Source: JBPRGG01 sp051418075
GTDB taxonomy: Bacteria > Bacteroidota > Bacteroidia > Cytophagales > Cyclobacteriaceae
Assembly (NCBI GenBank): GCA_051418075.1
Contig: JBPRGG010000010.1
Coordinates: forward strand, 5,179 to 69,178
DNA length: 64,000 nucleotides
Reading direction: 5' to 3'
This document shows, piece by piece, positions 53,062 to 62,935 of the stretch. The notes under the pieces are model-generated. The model was given only the letters and a program-made list of their open reading frames with translations. It did not search any database and was not told the origin of the DNA. Each line of letters opens with the position of its first letter. The stretch's first letter is position 1. Both the position numbers and the translations under genes were made by a program.

Positions 53062-55524
53062 TTATTTTATTCCTGTTAACCGATCCATTTCAGCCATATC
53101 ATGCTCGGTAATTAAGCCCTGTTGATTCAGTTTTTTCAGCAATTGCTGGGCCATTTCTATGGTTTGCTGGGCCTGGAAATATTTCCCCATCCAGATCAGG
53201 TGATCAGCCAGGGCCAATACATCCTGTTCGCTGGCTGCCGACATATGTTTTAGAAAATACTGCTGCAATTTCCTCAGGCTGGAATAAACTTCTTTGGTAT
53301 GACGGTAACTTTGATCATGACGAATGCTATAACTGATCTTCAAATGCAGGTTCAGGTAAAGCTGGTACATTTGCATGGGACATAATATGTCATTGATACT
53401 GATCAGGTGGTTCATCAGCCGGTTCATTTTATGGAAATCCACCGCCTCATCATAATATCGGTTATTCCATACATCCCAGTTGAATATATTATAGGACAGG
53501 AATTCATACAGGTCAAACTCCATATAATCATCTGAACGGACAGCTAATTTTTTGATGTCCTGATCGTCCTCCATGATCCTTTTCTTTAGGAAAAAATAAT
53601 ATCCGGAATGAGGCAACTGGTAATTTAACGGGGCATCAAATGACACTTCATGAGGATTCTTGTTGTTTTTATTTTGCTGGTCCTGTTCGGTGGAATCCAG
53701 TCGGTAACAGCTTAATTGACCCACAAAATCACGGGACTGCTTGTTTACATAATCCATCTCATTGAGGATCAGGGGATAAAATACAGGTTTTTCCGGCCAT
53801 TTGAATTTACAAATGACTTCTGGAGAAATTTCACCAGCCTCCAGTTTTTCAAAGGAATACAGTTGTATATCAATAGCCTGGCTTTGCAGATACCTTTGCC
53901 GGTGCTTGTTATAATCCACCTGGTACAATTCATACAATACGGCATCGTAGGCCCTGGCAATAACATCCTCCCGGTCATCGTATACATTCGGCAAGTTTTT
54001 CATATCATCCAACAGCATGCTGTAAAACCGTACCTTGTCCATTAAAGGGGGGCTAAAGGATAGAAGTTCCTGATACACCGACCTGCTCAATTTGCCGGCT
54101 CTTACCATTCTTTTCAAAAAATCATCCACCGATAATATTTTTAGTTGCACCCTGAAAGAAGCTTCCTGGTTTTCCAGGGAGTAAGTAGCCAATATCTTCA
54201 GCAGTTTATAATATTGTTTGATGGCATACCGGGTCTGATCAATGGTATCAGCCTGGTGATAAAACTGTAATTTAAGAATTGCTTTTCGCTGCACCGCCAG
54301 CGAATCCTGCCATTGAATGTATGTTTCCGGATCAGCTAGCAGGCTTTTGACATAGGACCTGGAAGAATCCGCCAGGTATTGCCAGGAGGTGTTTTTGATT
54401 TGCTGATTAAATCGCTCCCAGTTCTCATCAGTTTTAAGTTCTACCAGTTCGATCGAATCCTGGTTGTAATCCTGCAGCAGGCTCAGTATGACCCTGGATC
54501 TTTCCTGTTGCAACCTGTGGTTGATGGAATCGGCTCCTTCCACCGAGGCATAAGCAAATACCTTGGCCTTACGGATTGTATAAGAACTGTCATTCATCAT
54601 CTTTACAATATCTTTCACGTCATTGGAAGTAACCTCACTTTTACTTTGCTCAAAATAGATGGTAAATGTCTTGTAGCCTCGTAACTGCTCCAGGGGGCGG
54701 TAAGGCTGAAATTGATACCTTTTCAGGTTCAGGCCATTGATCTTTTTGAAATAAGTAAACCGGTTAAAGGGTTTACAATTAGCCATTTCATACTGATTCA
54801 GGAATCTGGCAGGCTGGCCATACAATGTATCAAATTGCAGCGTAGCCATCCAGGCATTTTTCTGGAAAAAGTCCAGGCTGAAATCACCGGAAGGGACAGC
54901 CTGAAAGGTAATATTCCAGGGGCCATCATCAGCTTTGATGATCCGGCTATTGTATTTCCGGTTTTTAAGAAAACGAACCAATTCCTTATGGTCTGCCCGG
55001 AATTCCTTATATTGCCTGGCTAATTTTTGGCTGTTCCTGGTATCAATGTTCAGATCAGGCAGGGCCTTTATGGTTTTATATAAGGATTTATAACTGGTGA
55101 TTGACTCATCCACATGCACTGGTAAACTGGTCAGGATCTGCTGGTAAACATTCAACTGCCGGGGTAAATAACGATCATAATAATTGGTCATCAGCTGATC
55201 CCTGATCTCATCCCCGTTTAAGATGTATACCTGTTGACCGATATTCAATTCCAGTTGGTCTTTTTTATGGTTAAAGATCTTGGCCAGGTAACGGGGATCC
55301 TGGAACCGGATGTGGAGCTGCTGGCTGGTACTGTCATAACGGTAGGAGAGACCACAATTGGCCAGTGCATATTGGCTTTTACGCATTTTAGCTTCATTGA
55401 CTGGGGCAAAATTCAATTTGCGAAAAGCAATGGGTTGATCCTGACCCAATAGTTGATGAGTCATAAGTAAGATCTGGGTGATCAAGAAAAAACGGAAAAG
55501 TATGGGAAACATAATTTTTTTCAT
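53062..55524 (-). CDS. Large exported protein with OmpA-like segment, function unknown
   Basis: The 820-residue protein has a signal peptide (ending near LLGQDQ). Most of it matches no family I recognise. Residues about 285-345 (FTIYFEQSKSEVTSNDVKDIVKMM, then AYASVEGADSINHRLQQERSRVILSLL) look like an OmpA-type peptidoglycan-binding domain, with beta strands, helix, and the Asn/Arg-containing NxxLxxxRA-like helix. The rest is Tyr/Gln-rich and mostly helical. It is divergent from a sigma/anti-sigma-like pair, which may regulate it. It could be an envelope-anchored protein. Confidence 0.75.
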   Translation of the reverse strand: MKKIMFPILFRFFLITQILLMTHQLLGQDQPIAFRKLNFAPVNEAKMRKSQYALANCGLSYRYDSTSQQLHIRFQDPRYLAKIFNHKKDQLELNIGQQVYILNGDEIRDQLMTNYYDRYLPRQLNVYQQILTSLPVHVDESITSYKSLYKTIKALPDLNIDTRNSQKLARQYKEFRADHKELVRFLKNRKYNSRIIKADDGPWNITFQAVPSGDFSLDFFQKNAWMATLQFDTLYGQPARFLNQYEMANCKPFNRFTYFKKINGLNLKRYQFQPYRPLEQLRGYKTFTIYFEQSKSEVTSNDVKDIVKMMNDSSYTIRKAKVFAYASVEGADSINHRLQQERSRVILSLLQDYNQDSIELVELKTDENWERFNQQIKNTSWQYLADSSRSYVKSLLADPETYIQWQDSLAVQRKAILKLQFYHQADTIDQTRYAIKQYYKLLKILATYSLENQEASFRVQLKILSVDDFLKRMVRAGKLSRSVYQELLSFSPPLMDKVRFYSMLLDDMKNLPNVYDDREDVIARAYDAVLYELYQVDYNKHRQRYLQSQAIDIQLYSFEKLEAGEISPEVICKFKWPEKPVFYPLILNEMDYVNKQSRDFVGQLSCYRLDSTEQDQQNKNNKNPHEVSFDAPLNYQLPHSGYYFFLKKRIMEDDQDIKKLAVRSDDYMEFDLYEFLSYNIFNWDVWNNRYYDEAVDFHKMNRLMNHLISINDILCPMQMYQLYLNLHLKISYSIRHDQSYRHTKEVYSSLRKLQQYFLKHMSAASEQDVLALADHLIWMGKYFQAQQTIEMAQQLLKKLNQQGLITEHDMAEMDRLTGIK

Positions 55525-55999
55525 GTTTTTAATATTTTTATCCTTTCATTGCAGGCAGAAAGAAAGGTTACCGGTGATTCTGATTTTTTTTTGAAATTTT
55601 CAGGCAGCTGGCTGCCGGGATATATCAGGTTGGGCATATTGGCTGGACCCACAATGGCATCTGCATTTTAAGTTGAGAATGCGCTTTCATCCTTAACTTT
55701 CGATCAAATAAATTTTTGGGAATCTGCTTTTGGTCATCAACTGGCTCATACTCTGCATAGTTTTCAAAATAGATTATAGTACTAAAATAATCCCGTTCGA
55801 AAACTTTAAACAAAGAAATTTATTTAGGCACAAAGCAAAAAAGTGCGGTAACCTTTTCCCTGTTTTGCAATACAATTTAAATCAAATGGTGAAAAGCAGG
55901 ATGAAATATTACCCGTAGATGGTTTAAGTGCAATTTGCCTGAATATAAATATAGTATAAGGTTAATTTACCGGTTTATTTATAAAATCATTGAGAAATT
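55525..55999. other. Divergent intergenic region upstream of the 820-residue protein and the sigma gene
   Basis: About 475 bp with no supported gene; short open frames here lack family features. It must contain both divergent promoters. Confidence 0.4.
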
Positions 56000-56560
56000 A
56001 TGGATGATGCCGGTTTTGTAGCAGGAATCAAGCAAGGTGATCCCAAAATTGAGTCTCAATTTTACCGCCTCCACTACGCTACAGTGGAAAATTATATCCT
56101 GAAGAACAGCGGAAGCCCTGAAGATGCCCGTGATATCTATCAGGAGGCTGTGGTGGTGGTTTTTCACAAGATCAAAAAGGGTCAACTAAATCATCGGACC
56201 GCCAGCCTGTCTACTTTCATATTTGCGGTGGCCAAAAATAAATGGCTGTACCAGCTAAGAAAAGATAAAAAAACAGAAGAAGTCGCTGTTCCAGTGGATA
56301 GCGTTTCCCATTTTCAGGAGCCGGAAGAACACCATTTGGAGCAGGAAGAACAGTTCAGGCAACTGGAAACAGTGCTGGGTATGATCAATGAGCTGTGTCT
56401 GAAGATCATTTTGGCTTTTTACATTGAAAAAATGTCCATAAAGCAGATGACTCAAAAATTTGAATACAAGGATGAAAATGGTATGAAAAAGAGAAAGTCC
56501 CTATGTATGAAGACTGCCCGGGAAAACCTGTTGATCATCCGTAAACAACGTGAATTATGA
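56000..56560 (+). CDS. ECF-type RNA polymerase sigma factor
   Basis: The 186-residue product has region 2 (IESQFYRLHYATVENYILKN, EDARDIYQEAVVVVFHKIKKG) and a region 4-like end with an HTH that is atypical in sequence (KIILAFYIEKMSIKQMTQKF, then KKRKSLCMKTARENLLIIRK). It overlaps the next gene by ATGA. This class of Bacteroidota sigma factor often pairs with a membrane protein of unknown fold rather than FecR. Confidence 0.85.
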   Translation: MDDAGFVAGIKQGDPKIESQFYRLHYATVENYILKNSGSPEDARDIYQEAVVVVFHKIKKGQLNHRTASLSTFIFAVAKNKWLYQLRKDKKTEEVAVPVDSVSHFQEPEEHHLEQEEQFRQLETVLGMINELCLKIILAFYIEKMSIKQMTQKFEYKDENGMKKRKSLCMKTARENLLIIRKQREL

Positions 56561-57624
56561 AAGACTATTCTGAACTGATTGATAAATTATGTGATGGCAC
56601 AGTCAACCCGGCTGAGCAGGAACAAGCTGATCACCTGATCCGGCAAGACCCTGAATTTGCCCGCCAAATAGAGGCCCAGCGGGATATTATTGAGCACCTG
56701 GAGATGCTGGCGCAAAGAGATCGGGTAAAGCAATACCATCAGGAGTACCTTCAAGGAGAAACCAAAACCATTCCATTTTACCGGAAAACCTGGTGGATGG
56801 CTGCTTCGGTGCTTTTGTTTGTTTCGGCAGCTACTTTTGCCTTTATAAAGATCGTTATACCGGATACCCAACGGTTTACGGAGCAGGTTTTTCATTCCAA
56901 CCAACCTGACCTGGCAAAAATCCCGCAGTTGAAAATTCAGCAGTACCATTTGCAGGCTGACCAGGATATGCAGGTGACCGGTGAAGCAGGTACCCAACTG
57001 GCTTTTCCGGCCGGATGTCTGTTGGATCAGAGGGGATTTACCTATTCCGGCCCTTACAATTTGCACCTGATGGAAGTGACTGACCAGAAGGTCATTCGGA
57101 AAATGGTGGCTCCGGACCAGGAATTCAGCCGTTTGTTTTATATCAAAATCCAGGAGCAGGCTGCTATCCTTTCTATTGACCCATTAATGCCGCCATTGTT
57201 ATTAGAGCAAGATAAGTTATTTAAAGGCCGAATCGATCAGGAAAAACTGGTGTTCAAGCCGGCCCTGGTTACCACCGACCTGGTTCCCCTGCTGGAGGTC
57301 AATTCATATATGGAAGAATATCAAAGGTATCAGAGAGGGCAGGAATTGTTGGATTCCATCGGCCTGTATTATGAATTGGCCGGTGATCAGTACCGGTTGA
57401 AAAACGGCCATGGCCTGCAGTTGGGTAAGGCGTTTGTAGAAGAGACCAGACAGTTTGTGGAAGCATACCAGTCAGAACCTGTGGCCATTAGGAAAGCGGC
57501 CAAAGCCTGGCAGATCTATACCCGGCAGCGCCAGATCCAGGTCAACCAGACCACTGGTGATGGTCAGCCCAATTGGTGGGAAGGAAGAGAAGTGCTGGAA
57601 TTTGGCTGGTATGGGGTGAGGTAA
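56557..57624 (+). CDS. Single-pass membrane protein, putative anti-sigma partner
   Basis: The 355-residue protein has a hydrophilic N-terminal part (IDKLCDGTVNPAEQEQADHLIRQ) that resembles the sigma-binding region of anti-sigma factors, one transmembrane helix at about 74-94 (TWWMAASVLLFVSAATFAFI), and a periplasmic C-terminal domain of unknown fold (FPAGCLLDQRGFTYSGPYNLHL). It is coupled by ATGA to the sigma gene. A FecR signature is not visible, so it may sense a different signal. Confidence 0.7.
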   Translation: MKDYSELIDKLCDGTVNPAEQEQADHLIRQDPEFARQIEAQRDIIEHLEMLAQRDRVKQYHQEYLQGETKTIPFYRKTWWMAASVLLFVSAATFAFIKIVIPDTQRFTEQVFHSNQPDLAKIPQLKIQQYHLQADQDMQVTGEAGTQLAFPAGCLLDQRGFTYSGPYNLHLMEVTDQKVIRKMVAPDQEFSRLFYIKIQEQAAILSIDPLMPPLLLEQDKLFKGRIDQEKLVFKPALVTTDLVPLLEVNSYMEEYQRYQRGQELLDSIGLYYELAGDQYRLKNGHGLQLGKAFVEETRQFVEAYQSEPVAIRKAAKAWQIYTRQRQIQVNQTTGDGQPNWWEGREVLEFGWYGVR

Positions 57625-57662
57625 AATCTTTAAAATTAGTAGAACAGCGAACTGGCATTGTT

Positions 57663-58055
57663 CTATGAAAGGTCAGCCCTGAGATGAAATATGATTTGTG
57701 TAGACGAACCATCAGAAAGGGCTAAGTCGCGGAAGCAAAGGATGTTGGGTTTTAATTCTTTCCGAAATATCCGCCGGTGGTAGCTGCGGGCCTTCATCAT
57801 CAGGGCAAACCCAGCCAGTTGGGCCGCCCGCTCATCTATTTCAAAACCAAACAGGTTATTTTCTATGATCAGTTGCGGAATTTCACCGGGGTTGTACCCT
57901 TCCTCTTCATAGATTTTGGAAAATAATTCAAAGGCATACACCAGGATATGACCGCTGCCACAGGCCTGGTCCAGCAGGGTGATTTCCTCCACCGAATTCA
58001 CCTGCAGGAAATCATACCAAATTTGGCCGATTACCCTATCTGAAAAATATAGCAT
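57663..58055 (-). pseudogene. N-6 DNA methylase fragment (type IIG/PglX-like)
   Basis: This 130-residue frame carries DNA-methyltransferase motif I (LLDQACGSGHILVYAFEL) and the following region NNLFGFEIDERAAQLAGFALMMKAR, as in N-6 adenine methylases of type IIG and BREX PglX systems, but it lacks the catalytic NPPY motif and the rest of the enzyme. Its N-terminal end abuts the DUF4143 fragment on the other strand. It is a remnant of a defence or restriction system. Confidence 0.75.
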
Positions 58056-58708
58056 TGGAAGATCGCATAGTTTTAGACTACCTGAAAAATATATATCAGG
58101 CTATTTTATTCAAGGATGTCACACTCAGATTTGACATCAGAAATGCTGCTTTATTGGAGCGACTGAGTCTGTATGTGGCGGATAATATTGGTAATCTTGT
58201 TTCAGCTCAAAAGATCAGCAAATTCCTGAAATCTCAGCATCAGCAGGTTTCAATCACTATCATATTGAATTATCTGCAATACCTTGTGAATGCATTTTTT
58301 ATTTTCAAAGTACCCAGAAATGACCTGAAAGGAAAGAAGATCCTGGAAGTAGGTGAGAAATATTATATGGAGGATTTAGGCATCAGGCATGCTTTGCGAA
58401 ATTATCGTAGCAATGATATGGGTTAAATTTTTGAAAATGTTGTTTTCATCCATTTGCAAATTTGGGGGTATGAAGTGACTATAGGCAAGTTATATGAGAA
58501 AGAAATAGATTTTGTTTGTCAAAAGGAGGGTAATATCCTATATATTCAGGTATGTTTATCTCTTGCCGACGATAACACTAAAAAAAGAGAATATGGAAAT
58601 TTAGAAGCCATTAAAGACAATTACTGAAAAACCGTAGTTACCGGCTACGAATATGAGACAGATAATGTCAGAGGCATTGAAACCTGGAATGTGAGAAAAT
58701 TTTTATAG
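58055..58708 (+). pseudogene. DUF4143 ATPase C-terminal fragment with two internal stops
   Basis: The reading frame is continuous from about 58055 to a TAG at 58706-58708 but is broken by TAA at 58424 and TGA at 58625. It contains DUF4143/AAA_14-type blocks: RIVLDYLKNIYQAILFKDV, ISKFLKSQHQQVSITIILNYL, KYYMEDLGIRHALRN, and after the first stop VVFIHLQIWGYEVTIGK and KEIDFVCQKEG. The N-terminal ATPase part is missing. Confidence 0.8.
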
Positions 58709-59163
58709 GAGTTTAAATGAAAAGTTGAAGTTTGTGTTGATGTGATCAAACGGTTGTGATAAATTAAAGCTCTGATAGTGAATGGTAGTGATTCTTTGCT
58801 ATGAGAATATCTTTTTTGAATACATCACTCGGATGAAACCATTTGGCATAGCCATACATTTTTGCGATGGTTTCTGGAATAAATTATCTCAGTTCTTTGA
58901 GTTGGCAACGCCAAGCACATGTGCCGTAGTTGGCTATTGCATAGTTCACAAGATGAGTACAATGATTTAAATAAATTCCCACATTAAGAACTTTTAAGCG
59001 TTGCATGTTTTTTTAGACAATTTTGCTATCGATTAAGGCTTTAATGTGCCGTATTAACGGTTTTTCCCTACTGGTTATCCTTCAGAGTGAATTACTTAAT
59101 TAAGAGCAGAGCAGCTGAAGATTCCTCAAAATCGAACAACTGGGAAGAAATGAACATTAATAA
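58709..59163. other. Intergenic region in the decaying zone
   Basis: About 450 bp. A 62-codon frame (58782-58970) has no recognisable family and is not called. No other structure was seen. Confidence 0.35.
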
Positions 59164-59204
59164 GCCGTAGAATGATATTCAATAATAGAAAAACGTTCTA
59201 CGGC
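59164..59204 (-). terminator. Hairpin downstream of the exported Gfo/Idh gene
   Basis: GCCGTAGAATG (59164-59174) pairs with CGTTCTACGGC (59194-59204) with one mismatch and a 19-nt loop, 22 bp after the minus-strand stop at 59226. Confidence 0.5.
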
Positions 59205-59225
59205 AAATAGAGATAACAGTTTTAT

Positions 59226-60608
59226 TTATGCAAATTTATATCTTCCAGGCATAGGAACTGGATCAACAGGGTTTTCCCCAAAAGCATATTGTTTTGGTTT
59301 TAGTTCAGTCTTTAAATTCATGGCGGTTTCCCAATCCATTTCTAATCCGCTATAACAAACTTCACGTCCCATTATTGCAGTTAAAGTGGATTCAGCAACT
59401 TGTTTAGCGTCGTTTCTGGGGTTACCGGATCTAATACTGTTCACCAAAGCTTCATGTTCGGCCCGATATGGATTGTTTGGTTCTCCCCTAAACCTCCATG
59501 ATCTATTTTTAGAGGTATATCCTATATTACGGTTTGCGAATGTTGCTCGTCCAGTAGTTCCTATAAATTCATTATCCACATAAAATGTTCCGCCGTTTAT
59601 TTGTTTGTCGAGGCAGAAAATGGTTACGTCATTGGGATATTCATATTGAACTGAGAAATGGTCATATACATTGCCATATAAAACAGGATCGGTACGAACT
59701 TGTCTTCCTCCTAATCCAATGGCTTTTAAAGGTGTGGCTTGCAATGCCCAGTTTACCATGTCAATGGTATGTATACATTGCTCAACAATAATATCACCGG
59801 AAAGCCAGCAGTAATAATTCCAATTACGAAGTTGGGCCTCCATTTGCGACCATTCTGGTTTGGGAGCTACTACCCAAATTTCACCTCCCAACCATCTTGC
59901 AGTAGCTGAGCGAACTTCTCCAATAGCTCCATCATGTATATTCTTAATGTTTTCCTGCATGGCATTATCATACCTGCGTTGTGTGCCGGCAACAATGGAA
60001 AGGCCTTTTACTTTAGCAATTTCCCCTGATTCAATAACAGAACGAACACCAGGTCCATCTACCGCGGCAGGTTTTTCCATAAATACGTTTTTGCCAGCTT
60101 CAACAGCAGCCCGAAGGTGCATCGGCCTGAAATGCGGCGGTTCAGCTAATATTACGTAATTGATTTCGGGAATTTCTAACAGTTTCTTATAAGCATCAAA
60201 GCCGGAAAAGCAGAATTCATTTTTTACTGGCATGCCTACATTATTGAGCTGATCGCGGCAGTTTTGAAGCCTATCAGGGAATAGATCGGCCAATGCTATT
60301 ATTTTAATATTCTCAGCTGTTGCTTTGGCACCAGCTGCTGCATTTTCGGTATGATATCCTGTAGCGGGATAAATGACTTTCGTGGCTGCATTTACTGCAT
60401 CCAATGCTGCTCCTGTACCTCTGCCTCCACAACCAATTACACCAATATTAATGGGAGCGTCAGGCTTTGCTCTGGCGGTGATAATGTTGGGGAAATGCAA
60501 GCCTAATGCAGCTCCGGAAATTCCCAGACCTGATGTCTTTACAAATTGCCTTCTGTTTAATGAGTTTTGAATTCCTTTTTCGCCTTTAGGTTTATGTTCT
60601 TCTTTCAT
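59226..60608 (-). CDS. Tat-exported Gfo/Idh/MocA family oxidoreductase
   Basis: The 460-residue protein begins with a twin-arginine signal (LNRRQFVKTSGLGISGAALG), then the Rossmann motif NIGVIGCGGRGTGAALDAV, and the family motif VFMEKPAAVDGPGVR near residue 180. It has the C-terminal oxidoreductase domain (for example SGDIIVEQCIHTIDMVNWAL). Tat-exported members are common in Bacteroidota sugar loci and may act on glycosides in the periplasm. It is intact although its neighbours are broken. Confidence 0.92.
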   Translation of the reverse strand: MKEEHKPKGEKGIQNSLNRRQFVKTSGLGISGAALGLHFPNIITARAKPDAPINIGVIGCGGRGTGAALDAVNAATKVIYPATGYHTENAAAGAKATAENIKIIALADLFPDRLQNCRDQLNNVGMPVKNEFCFSGFDAYKKLLEIPEINYVILAEPPHFRPMHLRAAVEAGKNVFMEKPAAVDGPGVRSVIESGEIAKVKGLSIVAGTQRRYDNAMQENIKNIHDGAIGEVRSATARWLGGEIWVVAPKPEWSQMEAQLRNWNYYCWLSGDIIVEQCIHTIDMVNWALQATPLKAIGLGGRQVRTDPVLYGNVYDHFSVQYEYPNDVTIFCLDKQINGGTFYVDNEFIGTTGRATFANRNIGYTSKNRSWRFRGEPNNPYRAEHEALVNSIRSGNPRNDAKQVAESTLTAIMGREVCYSGLEMDWETAMNLKTELKPKQYAFGENPVDPVPMPGRYKFA

Positions 60609-60711
60609 AATTTTTATATTATGTATTTATTAAAGGTAAGTAAAAGTTGTTAAAAACAAAACGTAATTCTTTTGTGCTTAATTTAAATAGTAAACACAAA
60701 AAATTGATTAA

Positions 60712-61599
60712 TCCCTTATTATCGTAGCCGCAGTTCCCCTGAGCCTCAACCTTTGGCAAACCAAAACCTATCAATCCAAGGCTGAGCTATTGCAGCATTA
60801 CCCGGAATTTCGGATCATCAGGTTTAAAAAGGATGTTTCCCAAAAAGGTGCAAAAGTAGCTTTGCTGGGTCGTACGATGGAAAAGCTGCTGGAAACCGAG
60901 CAACAAATAAAGGAGCAGGGAGGTGAAGCTGTTTCTCTGGCCGGTGATGTCACCGATGAAAATCGCCTGCGGGAAATACATTCGGAGGTGAATGAAAATT
61001 TTGGCCTGGTGGATATCCTGATCAATGGAGCCGGAGGTAATCAGATGGAGGCGATCACCAACATCAATGAATTTGACCAAAAAGAACTGGAAGGTGAAGA
61101 AGATATTCGCGGGTTTTTCAATATCCAAATGAATGCTTTCCGCAAAGTAATAGACATCAACATCATGGGTACAGTAATTCCCTGCCAGATTTTCGCTGAA
61201 GATATGGCTCACCAGAAAGCAGGTGCTATTATTAATATAGCCTCTATGACTAGTTATCGTCCGCTTAGCCGGGTGGCAGCCTATGCCATGGCTAAAGCAG
61301 GCATTGCTAATTTCACTAGTTGGCTGGCAGCTTACCTGGCACCTGCCAATACTCGGGTAAATGCCATAGCCCCGGGTTTTTTTCTGAATGAAAAAAGCAG
61401 AAAAAGGTTGACCAATGAAGATGGGAGTTTAAGTAGCAGAGGCCAAAATATTATCAATCATACACCGGCACGTCGTTTTGGCGAAGCCGATGAATTGCTG
61501 GGTACCATGCATTACTTGCTTGACCCTGAAGCTGCAGGCTTTGTTACGGGCATCACAATTCCAGTAGATGGAGGTTTTCTATCCCAACCAGGAGTGTAG
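60712..61599 (+). pseudogene. 5'-truncated SDR oxidoreductase (D-mannonate oxidoreductase/UxuB-like)
   Basis: From GAKVALLGRTMEKLLET onward (about 60846) the frame is a clear short-chain dehydrogenase: SLAGDVTDENRL, VDILINGAGGNQMEAIT, NIASMTSYRPLSRVAAYAMAKAG (Ser-Tyr-Lys triad) and GFVTGITIPVDGGFL. The N-terminal Gly-rich Rossmann motif is missing; the upstream in-frame sequence (LNLWQTKTYQSKAELLQHYP) is unrelated, and no ATG is available. Members next to uxuA reduce fructuronate to mannonate. The truncation should remove NAD(P) binding. Confidence 0.75.
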
Positions 61600-61671
61600 G
61601 CAGGATTGAGATGAGGTTTGAGGGATTAAAAAATCGATTCGCCAATTAAAAATGTTTTCTCAAAAGGATTA

Positions 61672-61989
61672 ATGGAGTTTTTACAATATGGCTTGCGCTA
61701 TGTATTTCCGGTACAACCAGGTCCTGTGGTACGAGGTATTCCTACAGCTCATTCAGCTCCGCCTTTAGATAAGCAGATTAATAGCAGCGAGCATTATGTG
61801 TGGCCTTACAGCAAAGGAAATATTCGAGGACAAAGCATATTGCCATTGTATCCTTCAATACCGCAGGCAGCGCTCAAGGATGAAAAGCTTTATGAACTTT
61901 TAGCACTGGTAGATACACTTCGTGTGGGTCGAGCTCGTGAAAAAGAGTTGGCAGTAGATGAACTTAAAAAAAGATTGGGCTATGGATAA
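61672..61989 (+). pseudogene. Truncated small protein linked to a nucleotidyltransferase-like partner
   Basis: The 105-residue frame (FLQYGLRYVFPVQPGPVVRG and LYELLALVDTLRVGRAREKELA) resembles the C-terminal part of small proteins paired with nucleotidyltransferase-like genes. Its expected N-terminal (likely DNA-binding) part appears absent. It overlaps the next fragment by 8 bp. The assignment is from memory of the pattern and is tentative. Confidence 0.45.
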
Positions 61990-62164
61990 TAAAATTATTA
62001 ATATTTCTGCTGTAGCCCTGGTTGCTGCGGCATTAAAAACCCTAAAGGAAAAAATGGTATTTTTTGGAGGTGCGGTGTTAAGTGTCTACATTGATGACCC
62101 TGCAGCTGATAAAGTTCGATCGACAGATGATAGATGTAATAACTTAATCCTTAAAAATGCGTAA
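61982..62164 (+). pseudogene. Truncated nucleotidyltransferase-like gene
   Basis: The 60-residue frame has VFFGGAVLSVYIDDPAADKVR followed by STDD, similar to the GG...TxDxD start of nucleotidyltransferase-type toxins, but ends after DDRCNNLILKNA. The body of the enzyme is lost. Confidence 0.55.
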
Positions 62165-62191
62165 ATTTGAATTCATTTTAAGTTTTATATT

Positions 62192-62413
62192 ATGGAACGA
62201 ATTGTAATTGAAGTTAGTGAAAAAGTGGCCAAAAAATGGCGGTATAGTGACCCTAGCAGAAAACAGCAGATTGCCGAGGCGTTTAATAAAATATTGCTGA
62301 CCTTGATGGATAAACCTAGCGAAGATTTTTGGCCATTCTTGGAAAGATTGAGGGCCGAAGCTGAAAAGAAGGGATTTAATGACCAAATTCTGGATGATAT
62401 TCTGAATGAGTAA
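62192..62413 (+). CDS. Putative antitoxin of the PIN toxin pair
   Basis: This 73-residue protein (MERIVIEVSEKVAKKWRYSD, then RKQQIAEAFNKILL) is small and charged, with a beta strand followed by helices, and overlaps the PIN gene by 8 bp. Position and size suit a type II antitoxin; no known antitoxin family was firmly recognised. Confidence 0.65.
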   Translation: MERIVIEVSEKVAKKWRYSDPSRKQQIAEAFNKILLTLMDKPSEDFWPFLERLRAEAEKKGFNDQILDDILNE

Positions 62414-62810
62414 TTTTGCCATCGACACCAATGTTCTAATTAGTGCTTTACTTTCACCTCATTCGACCAATGCACTGGCTCTAAAAAAAGCCCGTGAGCT
62501 CGGCAAAGTAGTGTATTCCGCGGAATCAGGAATGGAATTGTCCAATGTCCTGATGCGAAAAAAGTTTGACCCATACTTCAGCATTGAAGCCAGATTAGAA
62601 ATTTTAGATCGCTTTTTGTCGGATAGTTTCGAAATCATTCCCAAAGAAAAGATAAGTGTTTGCCGTGACCCCAAAGACAATATGTTTTTAGAACTTGCCT
62701 ATGCTGCCAGTTCCTCCTGTCTAATTACTGGTGATCCCGACTTACTGGTATTAAATCCCTTCCGCAATATTCCAATCATAAATGCTTCTGATTTTATTCG
62801 TCGTTTTTAG
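62406..62810 (+). CDS. PIN-domain toxin (VapC-like ribonuclease)
   Basis: The 134-residue protein has the PIN domain acidic residues in order: Asp7 in FAIDTNVLISALL, Glu44 in SGMELSNVLM, Asp88/Asp91 in CRDPKDNMFLELA, and Asp110 in LITGDPDLL. PIN toxins cleave RNA and are neutralised by the co-encoded antitoxin. The pair appears intact within a decayed region. Confidence 0.88.
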   Translation: MSNFAIDTNVLISALLSPHSTNALALKKARELGKVVYSAESGMELSNVLMRKKFDPYFSIEARLEILDRFLSDSFEIIPKEKISVCRDPKDNMFLELAYAASSSCLITGDPDLLVLNPFRNIPIINASDFIRRF

Positions 62811-62935
62811 TATAATTTATATTCTTATTTAGGAATTATTTTTGAAGTTGTGCTAAAGCCCCTGGTTGAATCCTGCCAACATTGCCAATCTGGTTCGTCT
62901 AGCGTATTTAAGCGGCGGCTTTTTAGCTTCGGTAA

